DNA of 64,000 nucleotides from Lentilactobacillus buchneri (GCF_018314255.1 NZ_CP073066.1:310001-374000), one strand, 5' to 3'; counted from the first letter of the stretch, positions 23,584 through 39,416 are shown. The notes: generated by a model from the letters alone, not told the origin. Program-made: numbers and translations.

Positions 23584-24855
23584 ATGTCAAATGATACTAC
23601 GAAAATGTTGTTAGGAATAGATGATGAACACTTAATAATTGAGGAAGGACAAGTGGGTGATGATGGAGTGATTCGATTGGTGGGGTCCCTAAACTACACC
23701 CCCAAGGCATGCCGCAATTGTGGGATTATCAATGATCACCAAATTATTGGCTATGGTTGGCGGAAGACCACCATTAGATTCGCAAAAACATTGGGCAGCA
23801 CCGTTATCCTGTGTCTCAATCGGCGAAACTTTCACTGTAAGGCTTGTCATACCAATTTCCTGGCGCAGACGAATGCGGTGCCGAAACACTGCACGATTTC
23901 AAATACGACCCGCAAACAATGCTTAGAAAAACTGACCGAACCGGTTTCGCTCAAACACATTGCCGATGAGTTATCCACTTCGGATTCATTCGTTGGTCGG
24001 CAGCTCTTGCGCGCTGAACGGGACTTTCAAACCAACTGGCACTATTTACCAAAAGTTCTCCTCATGGACGAAGTTAAAAGCACTAAGAGCGCCACCGACG
24101 CGATGAGCTTTGAATTTATGGATGCGGAAACCCACGAATTGATCGACCTGTTACCCTTTAGGACCATCTATCAGCTTCAAAAGTATTTCCAGCATTACGA
24201 CCAGGCTGCGCGAGAAAATGTGAAAATTATCGTCACCGATATGAACTATACCTATCCCAAATTGGTGGGGCAGATCTTTCCGAACGCCATCGTTGTCATC
24301 GATCCGTTCCACTTGGTTAACGCTTTAAATCGAGCTTTTAATAAGACGCGGGTGCGCCTCATGAAAACCCTGGCGACTTCCTCACGCGAGTATCACGCCC
24401 TAAAACGCTATTGGAAACTATTATTAACGCCGGAAAATCACCTCAACTACGAAGCTTTCCGTAAGTGGACAAACTTCCCTTATCCAGCGACTGCCACTGA
24501 TGTGGTTGATGCTTTATTGGACATTGATCCCGAGCTCAAGCAAACTTACGACGTGATGAATCGGTTACGTGAAACCATCAAAAACCGTGATTGGCCCAAC
24601 TATAATCAAGTATTCCATCACTTAGAGGGCTGCTCGGAAGAGATGTTGGCAACCCTCCAGACCCTAGCGACTCATCATGATGAAATTGGCAATACCTTTA
24701 CTCACCATTACACCAACGGGCCCTTAGAAGGTTCAAACAACAAGATTAAAGTCATTAAACGCACTGGATTTGGTTACCAAAACTTCTTCAGATTCCTGCT
24801 AAGAGTGCTGTTCGCTTTTCGAGTTCATACAAAAAGAGCTCTAATCACCAAGTGA
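23584..24855 (+). CDS. ISL3-family transposase
   Basis: A 423-residue DDE transposase. It has an N-terminal zinc-ribbon (CRNCG near residue 42 and CKACH near 86), then a helix-turn-helix (LKHIADELSTSDSFVGRQLL) and the catalytic domain. Catalytic residues are Asp in LLMDEVKS (about 162), Asp in VIDPFH (about 240) and Glu in NGPLEGSNNKIK (about 383). GAAAGGAAA precedes the ATG. The gene is complete with no frameshift, so the element may be active. Confidence 0.95.
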   Translation: MSNDTTKMLLGIDDEHLIIEEGQVGDDGVIRLVGSLNYTPKACRNCGIINDHQIIGYGWRKTTIRFAKTLGSTVILCLNRRNFHCKACHTNFLAQTNAVPKHCTISNTTRKQCLEKLTEPVSLKHIADELSTSDSFVGRQLLRAERDFQTNWHYLPKVLLMDEVKSTKSATDAMSFEFMDAETHELIDLLPFRTIYQLQKYFQHYDQAARENVKIIVTDMNYTYPKLVGQIFPNAIVVIDPFHLVNALNRAFNKTRVRLMKTLATSSREYHALKRYWKLLLTPENHLNYEAFRKWTNFPYPATATDVVDALLDIDPELKQTYDVMNRLRETIKNRDWPNYNQVFHHLEGCSEEMLATLQTLATHHDEIGNTFTHHYTNGPLEGSNNKIKVIKRTGFGYQNFFRFLLRVLFAFRVHTKRALITK

Positions 24856-24864
24856 TTAGAACTC
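24831..24864 (-). terminator. IS-borne hairpin terminator facing the S-layer gene
   Basis: GAGTTCTAATCAC-TTG-GTGATTAGAGCTC followed by TTTTT on the minus strand. It overlaps the last codons of the transposase and would now end S-layer transcripts about 90 bases after their stop codon. Confidence 0.75.
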
Positions 24865-24951
24865 CAATATTTTGTTCACCAACAACAGTTGACGAAGAAC
24901 CCCAATAACACATTAGTTCATAATACCCAATTAAAATGGATATTACTTAAT

Positions 24952-26535
24952 TTAAGCAAGAGGAGAAACTTGACCACCATTTTCACCCGTAGTAGGTGCA
25001 GAAACAGTCGCAGCATCGCTCAAGTTATATGAGAATACAGCATTGACTTGAGTACCAAAAGTACCTGCATCGGCTGAAGATGGAGTATATGTCAATTGTT
25101 TCCAAGTAACATTGCCATTTGTATCAAATTGTGGATAAACAGCTGATTTAAGTGAATTCAACTCACTGTTACCCTTAAGATAGTTCAAAGCCTGATCAGA
25201 AGTAAACGTGGCATCTTGAGCCCCGCTAAACAAATCTGTGATTGCAATAGACTTAGGTTGAATGAAAGTTTTTGCAGCGGCTTTAGAAATGTCATTATTA
25301 AGTGTTGAAAGTTCATCGGAACTCAATTTCGTAACCTGACTTACCAAATCAGACTTCTTGTCCCCAAATAAAGCACTTAAATCATCTGTAAGTGGGCTAA
25401 CTACTCCAGTCAAAGCATTTGCCGGAACCCCATTAGTACTAGTTGTTGGTTGCGACGTCATAGGTTGAGCAGCACTTGAAGCTTGTTCTGAATCTCGTGA
25501 ATTAGCTTTAAATGTCGTGTAAACTACATTTCCCTTATTAACTACAAGACTAACTGATGATCCAAACTTAGCCTGAGCTAAAGTAGCCTTTTGTGCATCA
25601 GTTAAGTTACTAAATGGATAGCCAGTTCCTTTTAATGCCGATGCAATTTGTGAATTCAATGCATCAGTATCAGAACCAGCTAAAGTCCAAGAATAAACAT
25701 TTCCGTTAGCTGAAAGAGTGCCTAAGGTTGCATCTTTCTGAGCACCCGACTTAGTATAATCAAGAGTCTTTACAGTATTTCCACTAGGATCTACTAATAC
25801 AATACGAACTGCATTATCTGCAATTGGATTAGCAACAGTGACATCAGATGCCTTTACCCAAGCGCCATTAAGGTCGGAGTTTGATGAACTAATTTGATAC
25901 CAAAGGTCACCCTCACGTGAAGTAGTAACAGCCTTGCTTACAGTAAATGTTGCATTTTTATAAGCGTCAGTAGAAGTAATTACCTTACCACTTGCATCCT
26001 TAGCACGGCCAACTTTATATTGAGTCCATGCTGGAGCTTTGAATAAAGTAGTATTAGCAGTTGTGCTAGTTGAGCTTAACTTATAAGTGTTAGTTGATGC
26101 AGGAGCAGTAGCATCCTTAGTAGTAGCGTATGAAGCTACACCACCAGCAAATGCTGAGGCACTCTTACCACCATAAATCCAGCCACGATATTGTTTATCG
26201 AATGATACAACCTTGTAGTAAACTGAGCCACGGTTAGTAGTAGCAACACGGTAAGCACGTAAATTAGCCTTGCCAGTTTGTGCATTAGCTAATGCTTTGG
26301 TAGTAGTCTTAGTTGCAACGGTCTTGGCACCCTTCAAAGTACCAGCCTTTGTATAAAGAGCGTTAGTACCATTAAATGTAACGTTACGAGTAGTAGCGTC
26401 AGAAGTTAATGCCTTATTTGATGTAACTTTGGCATATGATTTTGCACTAGCATTTGTGCTAGATACACCGGCAACAGCTACAAATGATAATGCAGCTACG
26501 CCAGCAAAAAGAGTCTTTTTCAATGACTTTTTCAT
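24952..26535 (-). CDS. S-layer-like surface protein carried by the prophage
   Basis: A 527-residue exported protein. Its signal peptide ([20 protein letters not shown], cut after NASA near residue 31) and first repeat ([20 protein letters not shown] to [20 protein letters not shown]) are those of S-layer proteins of the L. buchneri/L. brevis groups. A second, related repeat spans about residues 175-250 ([17 protein letters not shown]). A Ser/Thr/Pro-rich linker ([17 protein letters not shown]) leads to a C-terminal domain. Start ATG at 26535 has GGGAGGAAA upstream. The N-terminal repeats should bind wall polymer; the C-terminal part would form the lattice. It lies between the repressor module and the integrase. 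Confidence 0.9.
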   Translation of the reverse strand: MKKSLKKTLFAGVAALSFVAVAGVSSTNASAKSYAKVTSNKALTSDATTRNVTFNGTNALYTKAGTLKGAKTVATKTTTKALANAQTGKANLRAYRVATTNRGSVYYKVVSFDKQYRGWIYGGKSASAFAGGVASYATTKDATAPASTNTYKLSSTSTTANTTLFKAPAWTQYKVGRAKDASGKVITSTDAYKNATFTVSKAVTTSREGDLWYQISSSNSDLNGAWVKASDVTVANPIADNAVRIVLVDPSGNTVKTLDYTKSGAQKDATLGTLSANGNVYSWTLAGSDTDALNSQIASALKGTGYPFSNLTDAQKATLAQAKFGSSVSLVVNKGNVVYTTFKANSRDSEQASSAAQPMTSQPTTSTNGVPANALTGVVSPLTDDLSALFGDKKSDLVSQVTKLSSDELSTLNNDISKAAAKTFIQPKSIAITDLFSGAQDATFTSDQALNYLKGNSELNSLKSAVYPQFDTNGNVTWKQLTYTPSSADAGTFGTQVNAVFSYNLSDAATVSAPTTGENGGQVSPLA

Positions 26536-26614
26536 GTGTAATTTCCTCCCAAAAAATTGTTTTTTCAAGTTACCTAGACATGCAAAAACATGCTTCAATT
26601 AACTTGCTGTAAAT

Positions 26615-26642
26615 AGTATAACATAATCAAGGTTGAATGCAA
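26615..26642 (-). promoter_or_regulatory. Promoter of the S-layer-like gene
   Basis: On the minus strand TTGCAT (26637-26642), 16 bases, TATACT (26615-26620), about 80 bases before the ATG, giving a leader of roughly 70 bases as often seen for highly expressed surface proteins. Confidence 0.6.
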
Positions 26643-26770
26643 AAGAAAACAGGAGTTGTAAAGGCTTTAACATTTTTTTGTAATCTATATGCCATGATAA
26701 TTAATAAATGATCGCTCTATTAAGTAGATTCCCCACTATGTGTTAGTATATTACCCAAAGGAGAATAATA

Positions 26771-27904
26771 ATGCCATCAATACGTAAGCATGGTCATGGA
26801 TACCAAGTAAGATACTACTATTATGATGCCAATGGTCAGGAACACGAGAAAACTAAGAGCGGCTTTAGAACTAAATCAGCTGCAAAGCTATTTGCGAGTC
26901 AATTGGAAATCGATATCCACAATGGTTTGGATCTCGTTCCTAAAGATCCTAAGTTTGCTGACTATTTTGACTATTTTTATCACACGTACAAAGAACCCAA
27001 AATTGAGAATCAGACTAAGAATCGCTATAAAATAACTAGTCGAGTATTACATAATTATTTCGGTGATGTTACTTTAAAAAGTATTGACCGACCACAATAT
27101 CAAGCATTTATTAACTTCTATGGTCATTCTCATGCAAAAGATACTGTTTATAAAGTTAATTCACTGATTAGAGCAACCGTTCAAAATGCCATTCTTGACG
27201 ATCTGATTCATAAAGATTTCACCCAGCGAGTCAGTCTTATTTATGACAAGTCACGTGATAAGCATGTGGAATACCTCAACGTGGCTGAGATTAAGCGTCT
27301 CATCGCTTATTTGGAGAATCACTTAAACTATCACTTTACCTCCACTTTTATGATCCTGACGGCCGTTTTAACTGGTGCTCGCTTGGGGGAAATTCAAGCA
27401 TTAACTTGGAATGACGTTAATTTTAATTTTAAAACGATTAGCATTACTAAATCTTGGAATTCATCCGAAGGCGGTGGATTCAAAGATACCAAGACGGCTG
27501 GTTCAAATCGAATCATTGCAGTTAATGACGAATTGCTGAAATCATTAAAGATCTTGAAGGATCACAATAATGGAGAACTAATTTTTGTTAATCAATATAA
27601 ATCCATTCCATCATCCTCTGCCGTTAATAAAAAGTTGCGTTCTATACTAAAAGACTTAGGAATTAAAAAGCAAGGCTTTCACTTTCATTCTTTACGACAC
27701 TCACATGTAGCTTACCTACTATCTCGAGGAATTGACATTTACATCATTTCTAAGCGTTTAGGCCATGCTGACGTATCCACAACAACAAAGATTTATTCCT
27801 ATTTAATGGATGAATATAAAGCAAAAAACGATCAACAGATTCGTGAAGAGTTAGATAACCTTTCCTCTCATGATGAAACTATACCAATCAAGCGGAACCT
27901 TTAA
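26771..27904 (+). CDS. int: Phage tyrosine integrase
   Basis: A 377-residue site-specific recombinase. Residues 1-55 are the AP2-like arm-binding domain (MPSIRKHGHGYQVRYYYYDA). A SAM-like core-binding domain follows, then the catalytic domain with Arg204 (TGARLGEI), His306-Arg309 (HFHSLRH), His332 (RLGHADVSTTT) and nucleophile Tyr342 (KIYSYL). AAAGGAGAATAAT precedes ATG. All catalytic residues are present. It ends 190 bases from tRNA-Thr, the probable attachment side. Confidence 0.95.
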   Translation: MPSIRKHGHGYQVRYYYYDANGQEHEKTKSGFRTKSAAKLFASQLEIDIHNGLDLVPKDPKFADYFDYFYHTYKEPKIENQTKNRYKITSRVLHNYFGDVTLKSIDRPQYQAFINFYGHSHAKDTVYKVNSLIRATVQNAILDDLIHKDFTQRVSLIYDKSRDKHVEYLNVAEIKRLIAYLENHLNYHFTSTFMILTAVLTGARLGEIQALTWNDVNFNFKTISITKSWNSSEGGGFKDTKTAGSNRIIAVNDELLKSLKILKDHNNGELIFVNQYKSIPSSSAVNKKLRSILKDLGIKKQGFHFHSLRHSHVAYLLSRGIDIYIISKRLGHADVSTTTKIYSYLMDEYKAKNDQQIREELDNLSSHDETIPIKRNL

Positions 27905-27919
27905 TAAGGTTCCGTTTTT
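27893..27919 (+). terminator. Integrase terminator
   Basis: CGGAACC-TTTAATAA-GGTTCCG followed by TTTTT; the left arm of the stem encodes the last codons of int and the loop holds its stop codon. Confidence 0.85.
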
Positions 27920-27958
27920 ATTTGGTTATTTTACTCTGTATCAGGTTAAACTTTTTCT

Positions 27959-27987
27959 GCCCGTTTGGCCGTTATTTGCCCGTTATT
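27959..27987. repeat. GCCCGTT tandem repeats next to int
   Basis: GCCCGTTTG, GCCGTTATT and GCCCGTTATT follow one another at 27959, 27968 and 27978. Short direct repeats beside int, between it and the presumed attachment site, fit integrase arm-type binding sites. The attL partner is not in the window. Confidence 0.5.
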
Positions 27988-28023
27988 ATTTATATTTTAA
28001 TACTTTCTAGTACGCTTTTATAA

Positions 28024-28045
28024 ATTAAAAAAATTAAGAATGCCT
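28024..28045 (-). terminator. Terminator of the rRNA-tRNA operon
   Basis: On the minus strand TTAGGAATGC and GGCATTCTTAA form a stem followed by seven T, about 50 bases after tRNA-Thr. Confidence 0.75.
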
Positions 28046-28093
28046 ATTTAACAGCATTCCTAATTTTAATATTTCTTCTAATTTGTATAATTA

Positions 28094-28167
28094 TGCCGAC
28101 TGCAGGAGTCGAACCTGTGACCCTCGGTTTACGATACCGATGCTCTACCAACTGAGCTAAGTCGGCA
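28094..28167 (-). tRNA. tRNA-Thr (CGT)
   Basis: Complete cloverleaf with acceptor TGCCGAC / GTCGGCA, D-arm GCTCAGTTGGTAGAGC, anticodon stem TCGGT / ACCGA around ATCGTAA (anticodon CGT, codon ACG) and T-arm AGGTTCGACTCCT. It is the last gene of the rRNA operon and its 3' end faces the prophage. Confidence 0.93.
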
Positions 28168-28217
28168 AATCCATTGTACAAAAAATGCTAACAATTAAGT
28201 TAGCATTTCGACAAAGC

Positions 28218-28289
28218 TCCGGCAGGCGGGCTCGAACCGTCGACAACCTGATTAACAGTCAGGTGCTCTACCAACTGAGCTATGCCGGA
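28218..28289 (-). tRNA. tRNA-Asn (GTT)
   Basis: Acceptor TCCGGCA / TGCCGGA, anticodon stem CCTGA / TCAGG around CTGTTAA (anticodon GTT), T-arm CGGTTCGAGCCCG. It follows the 5S gene in the same operon. Confidence 0.93.
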
Positions 28290-28295
28290 ATAATC

Positions 28296-28412
28296 GCGTG
28301 GCAACGTCCTACCCTCGCAGGGGGCGATCCCCCAACTACTCTTGGCGTGCAGAAGCTTAACTTCTGTGTTCGGCATGGGAACAGGTGTATCCTTCTGGCT
28401 ATCGCCACCACA
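28296..28412 (-). rRNA. rrf: 5S ribosomal RNA
   Basis: Starts TGTGGTGGCGATAGCCAGAA and ends in GGACGTTGCCACGC, whose ends pair with each other; 117 bases, the usual size. Boundaries are by the terminal helix. Confidence 0.95.
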
Positions 28413-28489
28413 CTATTTTCCTTGAAAGAACTTCGTTCTCTCAAAACTAGCTAATATTAATTTTCTGCCCTTGAACACCATTTCTACTT

Positions 28490-33207
<4,718 letters not shown>

Positions 33208-33406
33208 AAATTGTTTAAAATGATAAGCCTGTGATAGCTCATGATTTAAATTTATTATTTGTTTTACGAATTGACTTCGCAAATGTTTGGTTCCAATTCC
33301 GAAGAATTGAAACGCCCTGCACATTTGTTTGTCGAAAATTTTGTTCAGTTTTCAAAGGTCTACTTGGTTGCGGGTGAGATGAATCATCTCTCGCGACAAC
33401 TATTTA

Positions 33407-33435
33407 AATATACCACGCTGATTGCTCAGAGTCAA
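33407..33435 (-). promoter_or_regulatory. rRNA promoter P2
   Basis: On the minus strand TTGACT (33430-33435), 17 bases, TATATT (33407-33412), about 200 bases before 16S. Confidence 0.8.
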
Positions 33436-33493
33436 CAAAAACTTTTTTGATTAACACGCTTTGTTGTGTATTCCGTTCAAATCAGCATATATA

Positions 33494-33522
33494 AATATAT
33501 CTGATTCTCACCGATTCGTCAA
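33494..33522 (-). promoter_or_regulatory. rRNA promoter P1
   Basis: TTGACG (33517-33522), 17 bases, TATATT (33494-33499), 87 bases upstream of P2. Tandem promoters with near-consensus boxes are usual for rRNA operons. Confidence 0.8.
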
Positions 33523-33619
33523 GTAAAAATCGAAAGTTAATTTGCAATCACAATTCAAAGTGGTCTACGTGAAGGTTACGACTAAAAAGTTTGAAGCTTC
33601 TTCAAAAAAATCACCAAAA

Positions 33620-33650
33620 CAAAAAGCAATCCAAGTTGGATTGCTTTAAA
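33620..33650 (-). terminator. lysS terminator
   Basis: GCAATCC-AACTT-GGATTGC followed by TTTTTGTTTT on the minus strand, just after the lysS stop codon. Confidence 0.9.
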
Positions 33651-33654
33651 AAAA

Positions 33655-35196
<1,542 letters not shown>

Positions 35197-35219
35197 TCAT
35201 AACACAAAAAGCGCCGAAT

Positions 35220-36227
35220 TTATTGTGCTATCCGGTGCTGACGTGCTTTTCGCTGTTCGTTTTTCTCCAAAAATTCATCAAAAATATCATCCATCGCTGA
35301 TTCGCCGGATGCGTTCGTCAAGGCAACCTTGGTTCGAGCTGAATGAGGAATTCCCTTTAAGTAATAGCCGGCTTGACCGCGAAATTCGTGGGAACCGATA
35401 TAATCACCTTTCAATTCTACCAAACGATGCAAATGTTCCTTGGCAGTAACCACCTTTTCCTCAGGTGTCGGCTCAGCTAACAGCTCGCCGGTTTCCAAAT
35501 AATGCTGCGTCTGCTTTAAGATCCACGGATTACCTTCGACCGCACGGCCCATCATAACAGCATCGGTGCCAACTTCAGTTAACATCTTTTTGGCATCTTG
35601 CGGTGTTCTGACATCGCCATTTCCCATAAATGGGATGTGAATCTCCTGCGCAACCTGCTTCAAAATGCCCCAGTCCGCATGCCCCTCATACATTTGTTTC
35701 CGGGTTCGCCCATGCATCGCCAAAGCTGAAGCACCGGCTCTTTCAGCCGCTAAAGCGTTCTCAACCGCATAAATATGATCTTCATCCCAACCGGTTCTCA
35801 TCTTAACGGTCACCGGCTTTTTAACGGCATCAGTTACATAAGAAACCATCTCGTAGACTTTCTTTGGGTCCAGCAGCCAACGAGCACCGGCATCAGTTTT
35901 GACAACCTTATTCACAGGGCATCCCATGTTGATATCAATGATATCGGCAGCAGTATTTTGATCGACAAATTTAGCGGCCTGAACCAACGTTTCCTTGGTT
36001 CCGCCAAAAATTTGGATACTCATCGGGTGTTCGCGGGGATCAACAAACATCATATCCAACGTTTTTTTGTTTTTGTACATAATCCCGCGGTCAGAAATCA
36101 TTTCACAAACAACTAGGCCTGCCCCATATTCTTTACAGATAATTCTAAAGGCAGAATTTGTAACCCCTGCCATTGGTGCAACAACCACCTGATTAGGGAT
36201 TGTGACATTACCAATATTCCATTTCAT
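35220..36227 (-). CDS. dusB: tRNA-dihydrouridine synthase
   Basis: A 335-residue FMN enzyme that reduces uridines in the tRNA D-loop. The TIM barrel starts with VVAPMAGVTNSAFRII; the signature DINMGCPVNKVVKTDAGARW carries the catalytic Cys. Later come the FMN phosphate sites GNGDVRTPQDA and VMMGRAVEGNPW. It forms the usual pair with lysS in this group of bacteria. Confidence 0.96.
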   Translation of the reverse strand: MKWNIGNVTIPNQVVVAPMAGVTNSAFRIICKEYGAGLVVCEMISDRGIMYKNKKTLDMMFVDPREHPMSIQIFGGTKETLVQAAKFVDQNTAADIIDINMGCPVNKVVKTDAGARWLLDPKKVYEMVSYVTDAVKKPVTVKMRTGWDEDHIYAVENALAAERAGASALAMHGRTRKQMYEGHADWGILKQVAQEIHIPFMGNGDVRTPQDAKKMLTEVGTDAVMMGRAVEGNPWILKQTQHYLETGELLAEPTPEEKVVTAKEHLHRLVELKGDYIGSHEFRGQAGYYLKGIPHSARTKVALTNASGESAMDDIFDEFLEKNEQRKARQHRIAQ

Positions 36228-36308
36228 ACTTTCACCTCAAAATTCGTTTGCAATTGTGAAATTCCGCTTGCTATATTATCACATATTTGTGAAAAACGAC
36301 AGCCAACT

Positions 36309-37205
36309 TTAATGGTGTCCCTCAGCTTTAGCGACTTTGATGATTTTCCCCAGCTCTTCTTCATTAAAATGGTACTTGCTTTCGCAGAAGTTGCAAGTCA
36401 CGTCAATTCCTTTATCCTCTTTGAGCATCGTTTCCAATTGGGGGACGGGGAGGCCCTCAAGATCTCGGCCAAACCGATTCTTCGAGCAGTTGCAGAAGAA
36501 TTCCACCGGAACAGTTTCCAAAAAATGCAACTGACCTTTGCCAAAAATGAGTTCCAAAATATCTTCAGGACTTTGATTGTCCAATAAAAGCTCAGAAATC
36601 ATCGGCATCTGTTTAATTCGGTCGATGACTTGATTAATCGTGTCATCAGTTGCATCCGGCAATACCTGCACGAGGTAGCCGCCGGCTGCGCCGATTGAAT
36701 TATCATCGTTGACAAACACAGAGACCCCCACCGCTGATGGAATCTGTTCAGATTGGGCGAGGTAGTACGTGAAATCGTCGCCAATCTCACCTGAAGCCAG
36801 CGGCACGCTTCCAGTATAGGGATCCTCACCTTCGGCAGCACGACTCACCTCAATTAAGCCGTTGACACCAACCGCCTTGCCAACATCAATTTTATGATGG
36901 GCATTAAGTGGTAAATGCACATGAGGGTTTTGAATATAGCCTTTGACATGGCCGTTCGAATCACTATCAGCGACGATTTGGCCAACTGGTCCTTGACCAT
37001 TGATTTTAACCGTCACAGCTTCACCATTTTTTTCAACCGATTCAGCAAGCATAACTGTGCCGACTAATGTCCGTCCCAAAGCTGCAGATGATGCACTCCA
37101 GGTATCGTGGTCTTGCTGGGCAGTCGTTACAAGTTGCTTGGCATTCACAGCGTATGCCCGAAACATGCCATCGGTCGTTGTTGCTTTAACTAAATAATCA
37201 TCCAT
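36309..37205 (-). CDS. hslO: Redox-regulated chaperone Hsp33
   Basis: 298 residues. The N-terminal core (DDYLVKATTTDGMFRAYAVNA) and the C-terminal redox switch FFCNCSKNRF ... VTCNFCESKYHF supply the four zinc-binding Cys (CxC and CxxC). Oxidation releases zinc and turns on holdase activity. ATG at 37205 is 6 bases after GAGGTG; the GTG at 37214 is too close to the ribosome binding site. It follows ftsH after a terminator. Confidence 0.96.
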   Translation of the reverse strand: MDDYLVKATTTDGMFRAYAVNAKQLVTTAQQDHDTWSASSAALGRTLVGTVMLAESVEKNGEAVTVKINGQGPVGQIVADSDSNGHVKGYIQNPHVHLPLNAHHKIDVGKAVGVNGLIEVSRAAEGEDPYTGSVPLASGEIGDDFTYYLAQSEQIPSAVGVSVFVNDDNSIGAAGGYLVQVLPDATDDTINQVIDRIKQMPMISELLLDNQSPEDILELIFGKGQLHFLETVPVEFFCNCSKNRFGRDLEGLPVPQLETMLKEDKGIDVTCNFCESKYHFNEEELGKIIKVAKAEGHH

Positions 37206-37221
37206 ATCTTGCACCTCTTCT

Positions 37222-37264
37222 AAAAAATAAAAACGAGTTTAGAGATAATTCTACCCTAAACTCA
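37222..37264 (-). terminator. ftsH terminator
   Basis: GAGTTTAG and CTAAACTC form a stem, followed by GTTTTTATTTTT on the minus strand, between ftsH and hslO. Confidence 0.75.
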
Positions 37265-37280
37265 TTTTTGAAATATTCAA

Positions 37281-39416
37281 CTAATTGTTATCGTCATTGT
37301 CATGATTGTTATCTTTTGGTTGACCATTGTTAGAGACGTCATCTGGTTTTTCAGAGTCATCCGTGCTTTGATCATCCGAATTGTTTTGGTCAGTGTCTTG
37401 AGTTTGATCCCCAGTTGTATGACCCTTTTCCAATTCAGCTTGACGTTCAGCTTCCTTACGTTCCAATTCACGTTTGGCTTCTTCAAAGGTTGCCGCACGC
37501 TCACTTGGAAATTCACTTGTATCGGAACTTTCAGGCATTTTACCTGTGTGCCAAAGTGAAAGAATCTGCTTCTCATCAAGGGTTTCATACTTCAACAAGG
37601 CTTCCGCAATCAGCTTGTGCTTATCACGATGCTCCTCGATAATCTTCTTAGCAGTGTCGTGAGCTTCGTTGGTTAAACGACGAACCTCTTCATCAACAGC
37701 AGCACCGGTTTCTTGAGAATATCTTGGACCATAAGTGTCTTGGGCAGGATTTTCAAGCTGTACCGGACCAAGTCGTTTGCTCATTCCATACTGAGTAACC
37801 ATGGCTCGAGCGATGTTGGTTGCCTGTTCAAAGTCATTGGAAGCACCAGAGGATTGTGAGTCAAAGACAATTTCTTCGGCAGCACGACCACCCATCAAAC
37901 CGGCAATCTGTTCCATCGCGTCCTTCTTAGACATCAACTGCTGGTCTTCACGCGGCAGCATAATCGCATAACCACCGGCACGGCCACGGGGTACAATGGT
38001 AACCTTGTGGACAACTCGGGCATCATTCAAGACCAACCCAACCACAGTATGGCCGGCTTCGTGATAAGCAACGGTTTCCCGTTCCTCTTTTGAAATAACC
38101 CGATTCCGTTTGGCAGGACCGGCGATCACACGATCTTCGGCCTCGTCCAAGTCACTCGCGTCGATTTGCGTCTTGTTGCGACGAGCAGCCAGCAAGGCCG
38201 CTTCATTCAGCAGGTTGGCCAAATCGGCACCAACGAATCCTGGCGTTTGCTTGGCAATCTCGTGCAGATCAACGTCGTTTGCCAATGGCTTGTTTTTAGA
38301 ATGGACTTTCAGAATTGCTTCACGACCGTTAATATCTGGACGTCCAACCAAGATCTTCCGGTCAAAACGACCTGGACGAGTCAAGGCGGGATCCAAAACA
38401 TCGGCACGGTTGGTTGCGGCAATGACAATCACGCCTTCATTGCCACTGAATCCATCCATTTCAACCAGTAATTGGTTAAGGGTCTGCTCACGTTCATCAT
38501 GGCCCCCACCCATGCCGGCGCCACGACGACGACCGACGGCATCAATTTCATCGATGAAGATGATGGCGGGAGCAGCCTTCTTGGCTTGATCAAACAAGTC
38601 ACGAACACGGCTGGCACCAACACCTACGAACATTTCAACGAAATCAGAACCGGAAATTGAGTAGAACGGCACTCCGGCTTCACCGGCCACCGCTTTGGCA
38701 AGCAAAGTTTTACCAGTACCAGGAGGTCCCTCAAGTAACACCCCATGTGGGATGGTAGCCCCCAAAGTTGTAAATTTCCTTGGATCTTTCAGGAATTCAA
38801 CAACTTCGACCAGCTCTTGTTTTTCTTCCTCTTCACCAGCAACATCTGAGAAACGAACCTTATTTTGCTTACTGTCGGCTGGTTTGGCCTTGGATTTGCC
38901 AAAGCTCATCACTTTGCCGTTTCCGCCGCCTTGACCGCCAGCACGGCCCATCATCATGTAGAAGAACCAAACAAACAATAACAGCGGCAAGACGTAAACC
39001 AATAGATTTACCCAAAAACCGCTTGACTCTTCAGGCTTGGCATTCATCTTAACATTGTTAGATTGAGCTGCCTTGGTGATTTCAGCAATTGAGGAGTTAT
39101 TCTCGAGGACAGTTGCGGTAAATTTGGTAACATTCTTAGACTGAGTCTGGTTTCCACCAATGAGTCCGGATTGCACCTGTACCTTCTGACCCTGTCTATA
39201 AGTTCCAGTTACCTTATAGACACCGCCACTTGGCTGTACTGAAAAGCTTTTTACTTTGTCATCCTTCAAGTTCTTAACAAACTGGCTTGATTGGATTTCC
39301 TGCGATGTGGTCTGGTTGGTATTTCCGTTAAAGAAATAGATAACCCCCATTATCAGCAGAAATATGACAATGTAAAACAGACTATTTTTAAAAAGCCCAT
39401 TTCTATTCGAGTTCAT
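37281..39416 (-). CDS. ftsH: ATP-dependent zinc metalloprotease FtsH
   Basis: 711 residues. Two membrane spans (about 11-29 and 136-155) flank an extracytoplasmic domain. The AAA domain has Walker A GPPGTGKT (230-237) and Walker [12 protein letters not shown]; the protease domain has the zinc site HEAGH (about 460). The last 55 residues are an unusual acidic Asp/Asn/Gln-rich tail. It degrades misfolded membrane proteins and regulators. ATG at 39416 has GAGGAGG upstream. Confidence 0.97.
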   Translation of the reverse strand: MNSNRNGLFKNSLFYIVIFLLIMGVIYFFNGNTNQTTSQEIQSSQFVKNLKDDKVKSFSVQPSGGVYKVTGTYRQGQKVQVQSGLIGGNQTQSKNVTKFTATVLENNSSIAEITKAAQSNNVKMNAKPEESSGFWVNLLVYVLPLLLFVWFFYMMMGRAGGQGGGNGKVMSFGKSKAKPADSKQNKVRFSDVAGEEEEKQELVEVVEFLKDPRKFTTLGATIPHGVLLEGPPGTGKTLLAKAVAGEAGVPFYSISGSDFVEMFVGVGASRVRDLFDQAKKAAPAIIFIDEIDAVGRRRGAGMGGGHDEREQTLNQLLVEMDGFSGNEGVIVIAATNRADVLDPALTRPGRFDRKILVGRPDINGREAILKVHSKNKPLANDVDLHEIAKQTPGFVGADLANLLNEAALLAARRNKTQIDASDLDEAEDRVIAGPAKRNRVISKEERETVAYHEAGHTVVGLVLNDARVVHKVTIVPRGRAGGYAIMLPREDQQLMSKKDAMEQIAGLMGGRAAEEIVFDSQSSGASNDFEQATNIARAMVTQYGMSKRLGPVQLENPAQDTYGPRYSQETGAAVDEEVRRLTNEAHDTAKKIIEEHRDKHKLIAEALLKYETLDEKQILSLWHTGKMPESSDTSEFPSERAATFEEAKRELERKEAERQAELEKGHTTGDQTQDTDQNNSDDQSTDDSEKPDDVSNNGQPKDNNHDNDDNN

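Larger units (their letters stand above)
23439..24901 (+). mobile_element. ISL3-family insertion sequence (1463 bp)
   Basis: Imperfect terminal inverted repeats begin GGTTCTACAATATCTGTTG on the left and, read inward from the right end, GGTTCTTCGTCAACTGTTG. Both continue TTGGT. The element encodes one ISL3 transposase and is bounded by an 8-bp duplication, the size usual for this family. Near its left end the minus strand has a second hairpin terminator (about 23518-23542), and near its right end another (24831-24864); together they insulate the transposase from outside transcription. Confidence 0.93.
23431..24909. repeat. 8-bp target-site duplication of the IS
   Basis: CCAATAAC is present immediately outside both ends of the element, at 23431-23438 and 24902-24909. 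Exact identity indicates simple transposition and a fairly recent event. Confidence 0.92.
1..28090. mobile_element. Temperate prophage, left end outside window
   Basis: Structural, packaging, replication, lysogeny and integration modules follow one another in the usual order for an HK97-type siphophage of lactobacilli. The lytic genes are on the minus strand; the repressor and integrase are on the plus strand. The right boundary is placed between the integrase terminator (27919) and the 3' end of tRNA-Thr (28094). The exact attR core cannot be fixed because attL is outside the window. Tail fibre and lysis genes should lie to the left of base 1. A nonsense codon in the primase and a frameshift in a small gene suggest that the prophage is decaying. 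Confidence 0.93.
33208..33654. other. rRNA promoter region and lysS terminator, no gene
   Basis: 447 bases without a credible gene. They hold the rRNA leader, two tandem promoters and, at the far end, the lysS terminator. Confidence 0.8.

Noticed and set aside
38110..38589. Long plus-strand frame antisense to ftsH
   Set aside because: Explained by codon bias of ftsH on the other strand; no ribosome binding site.
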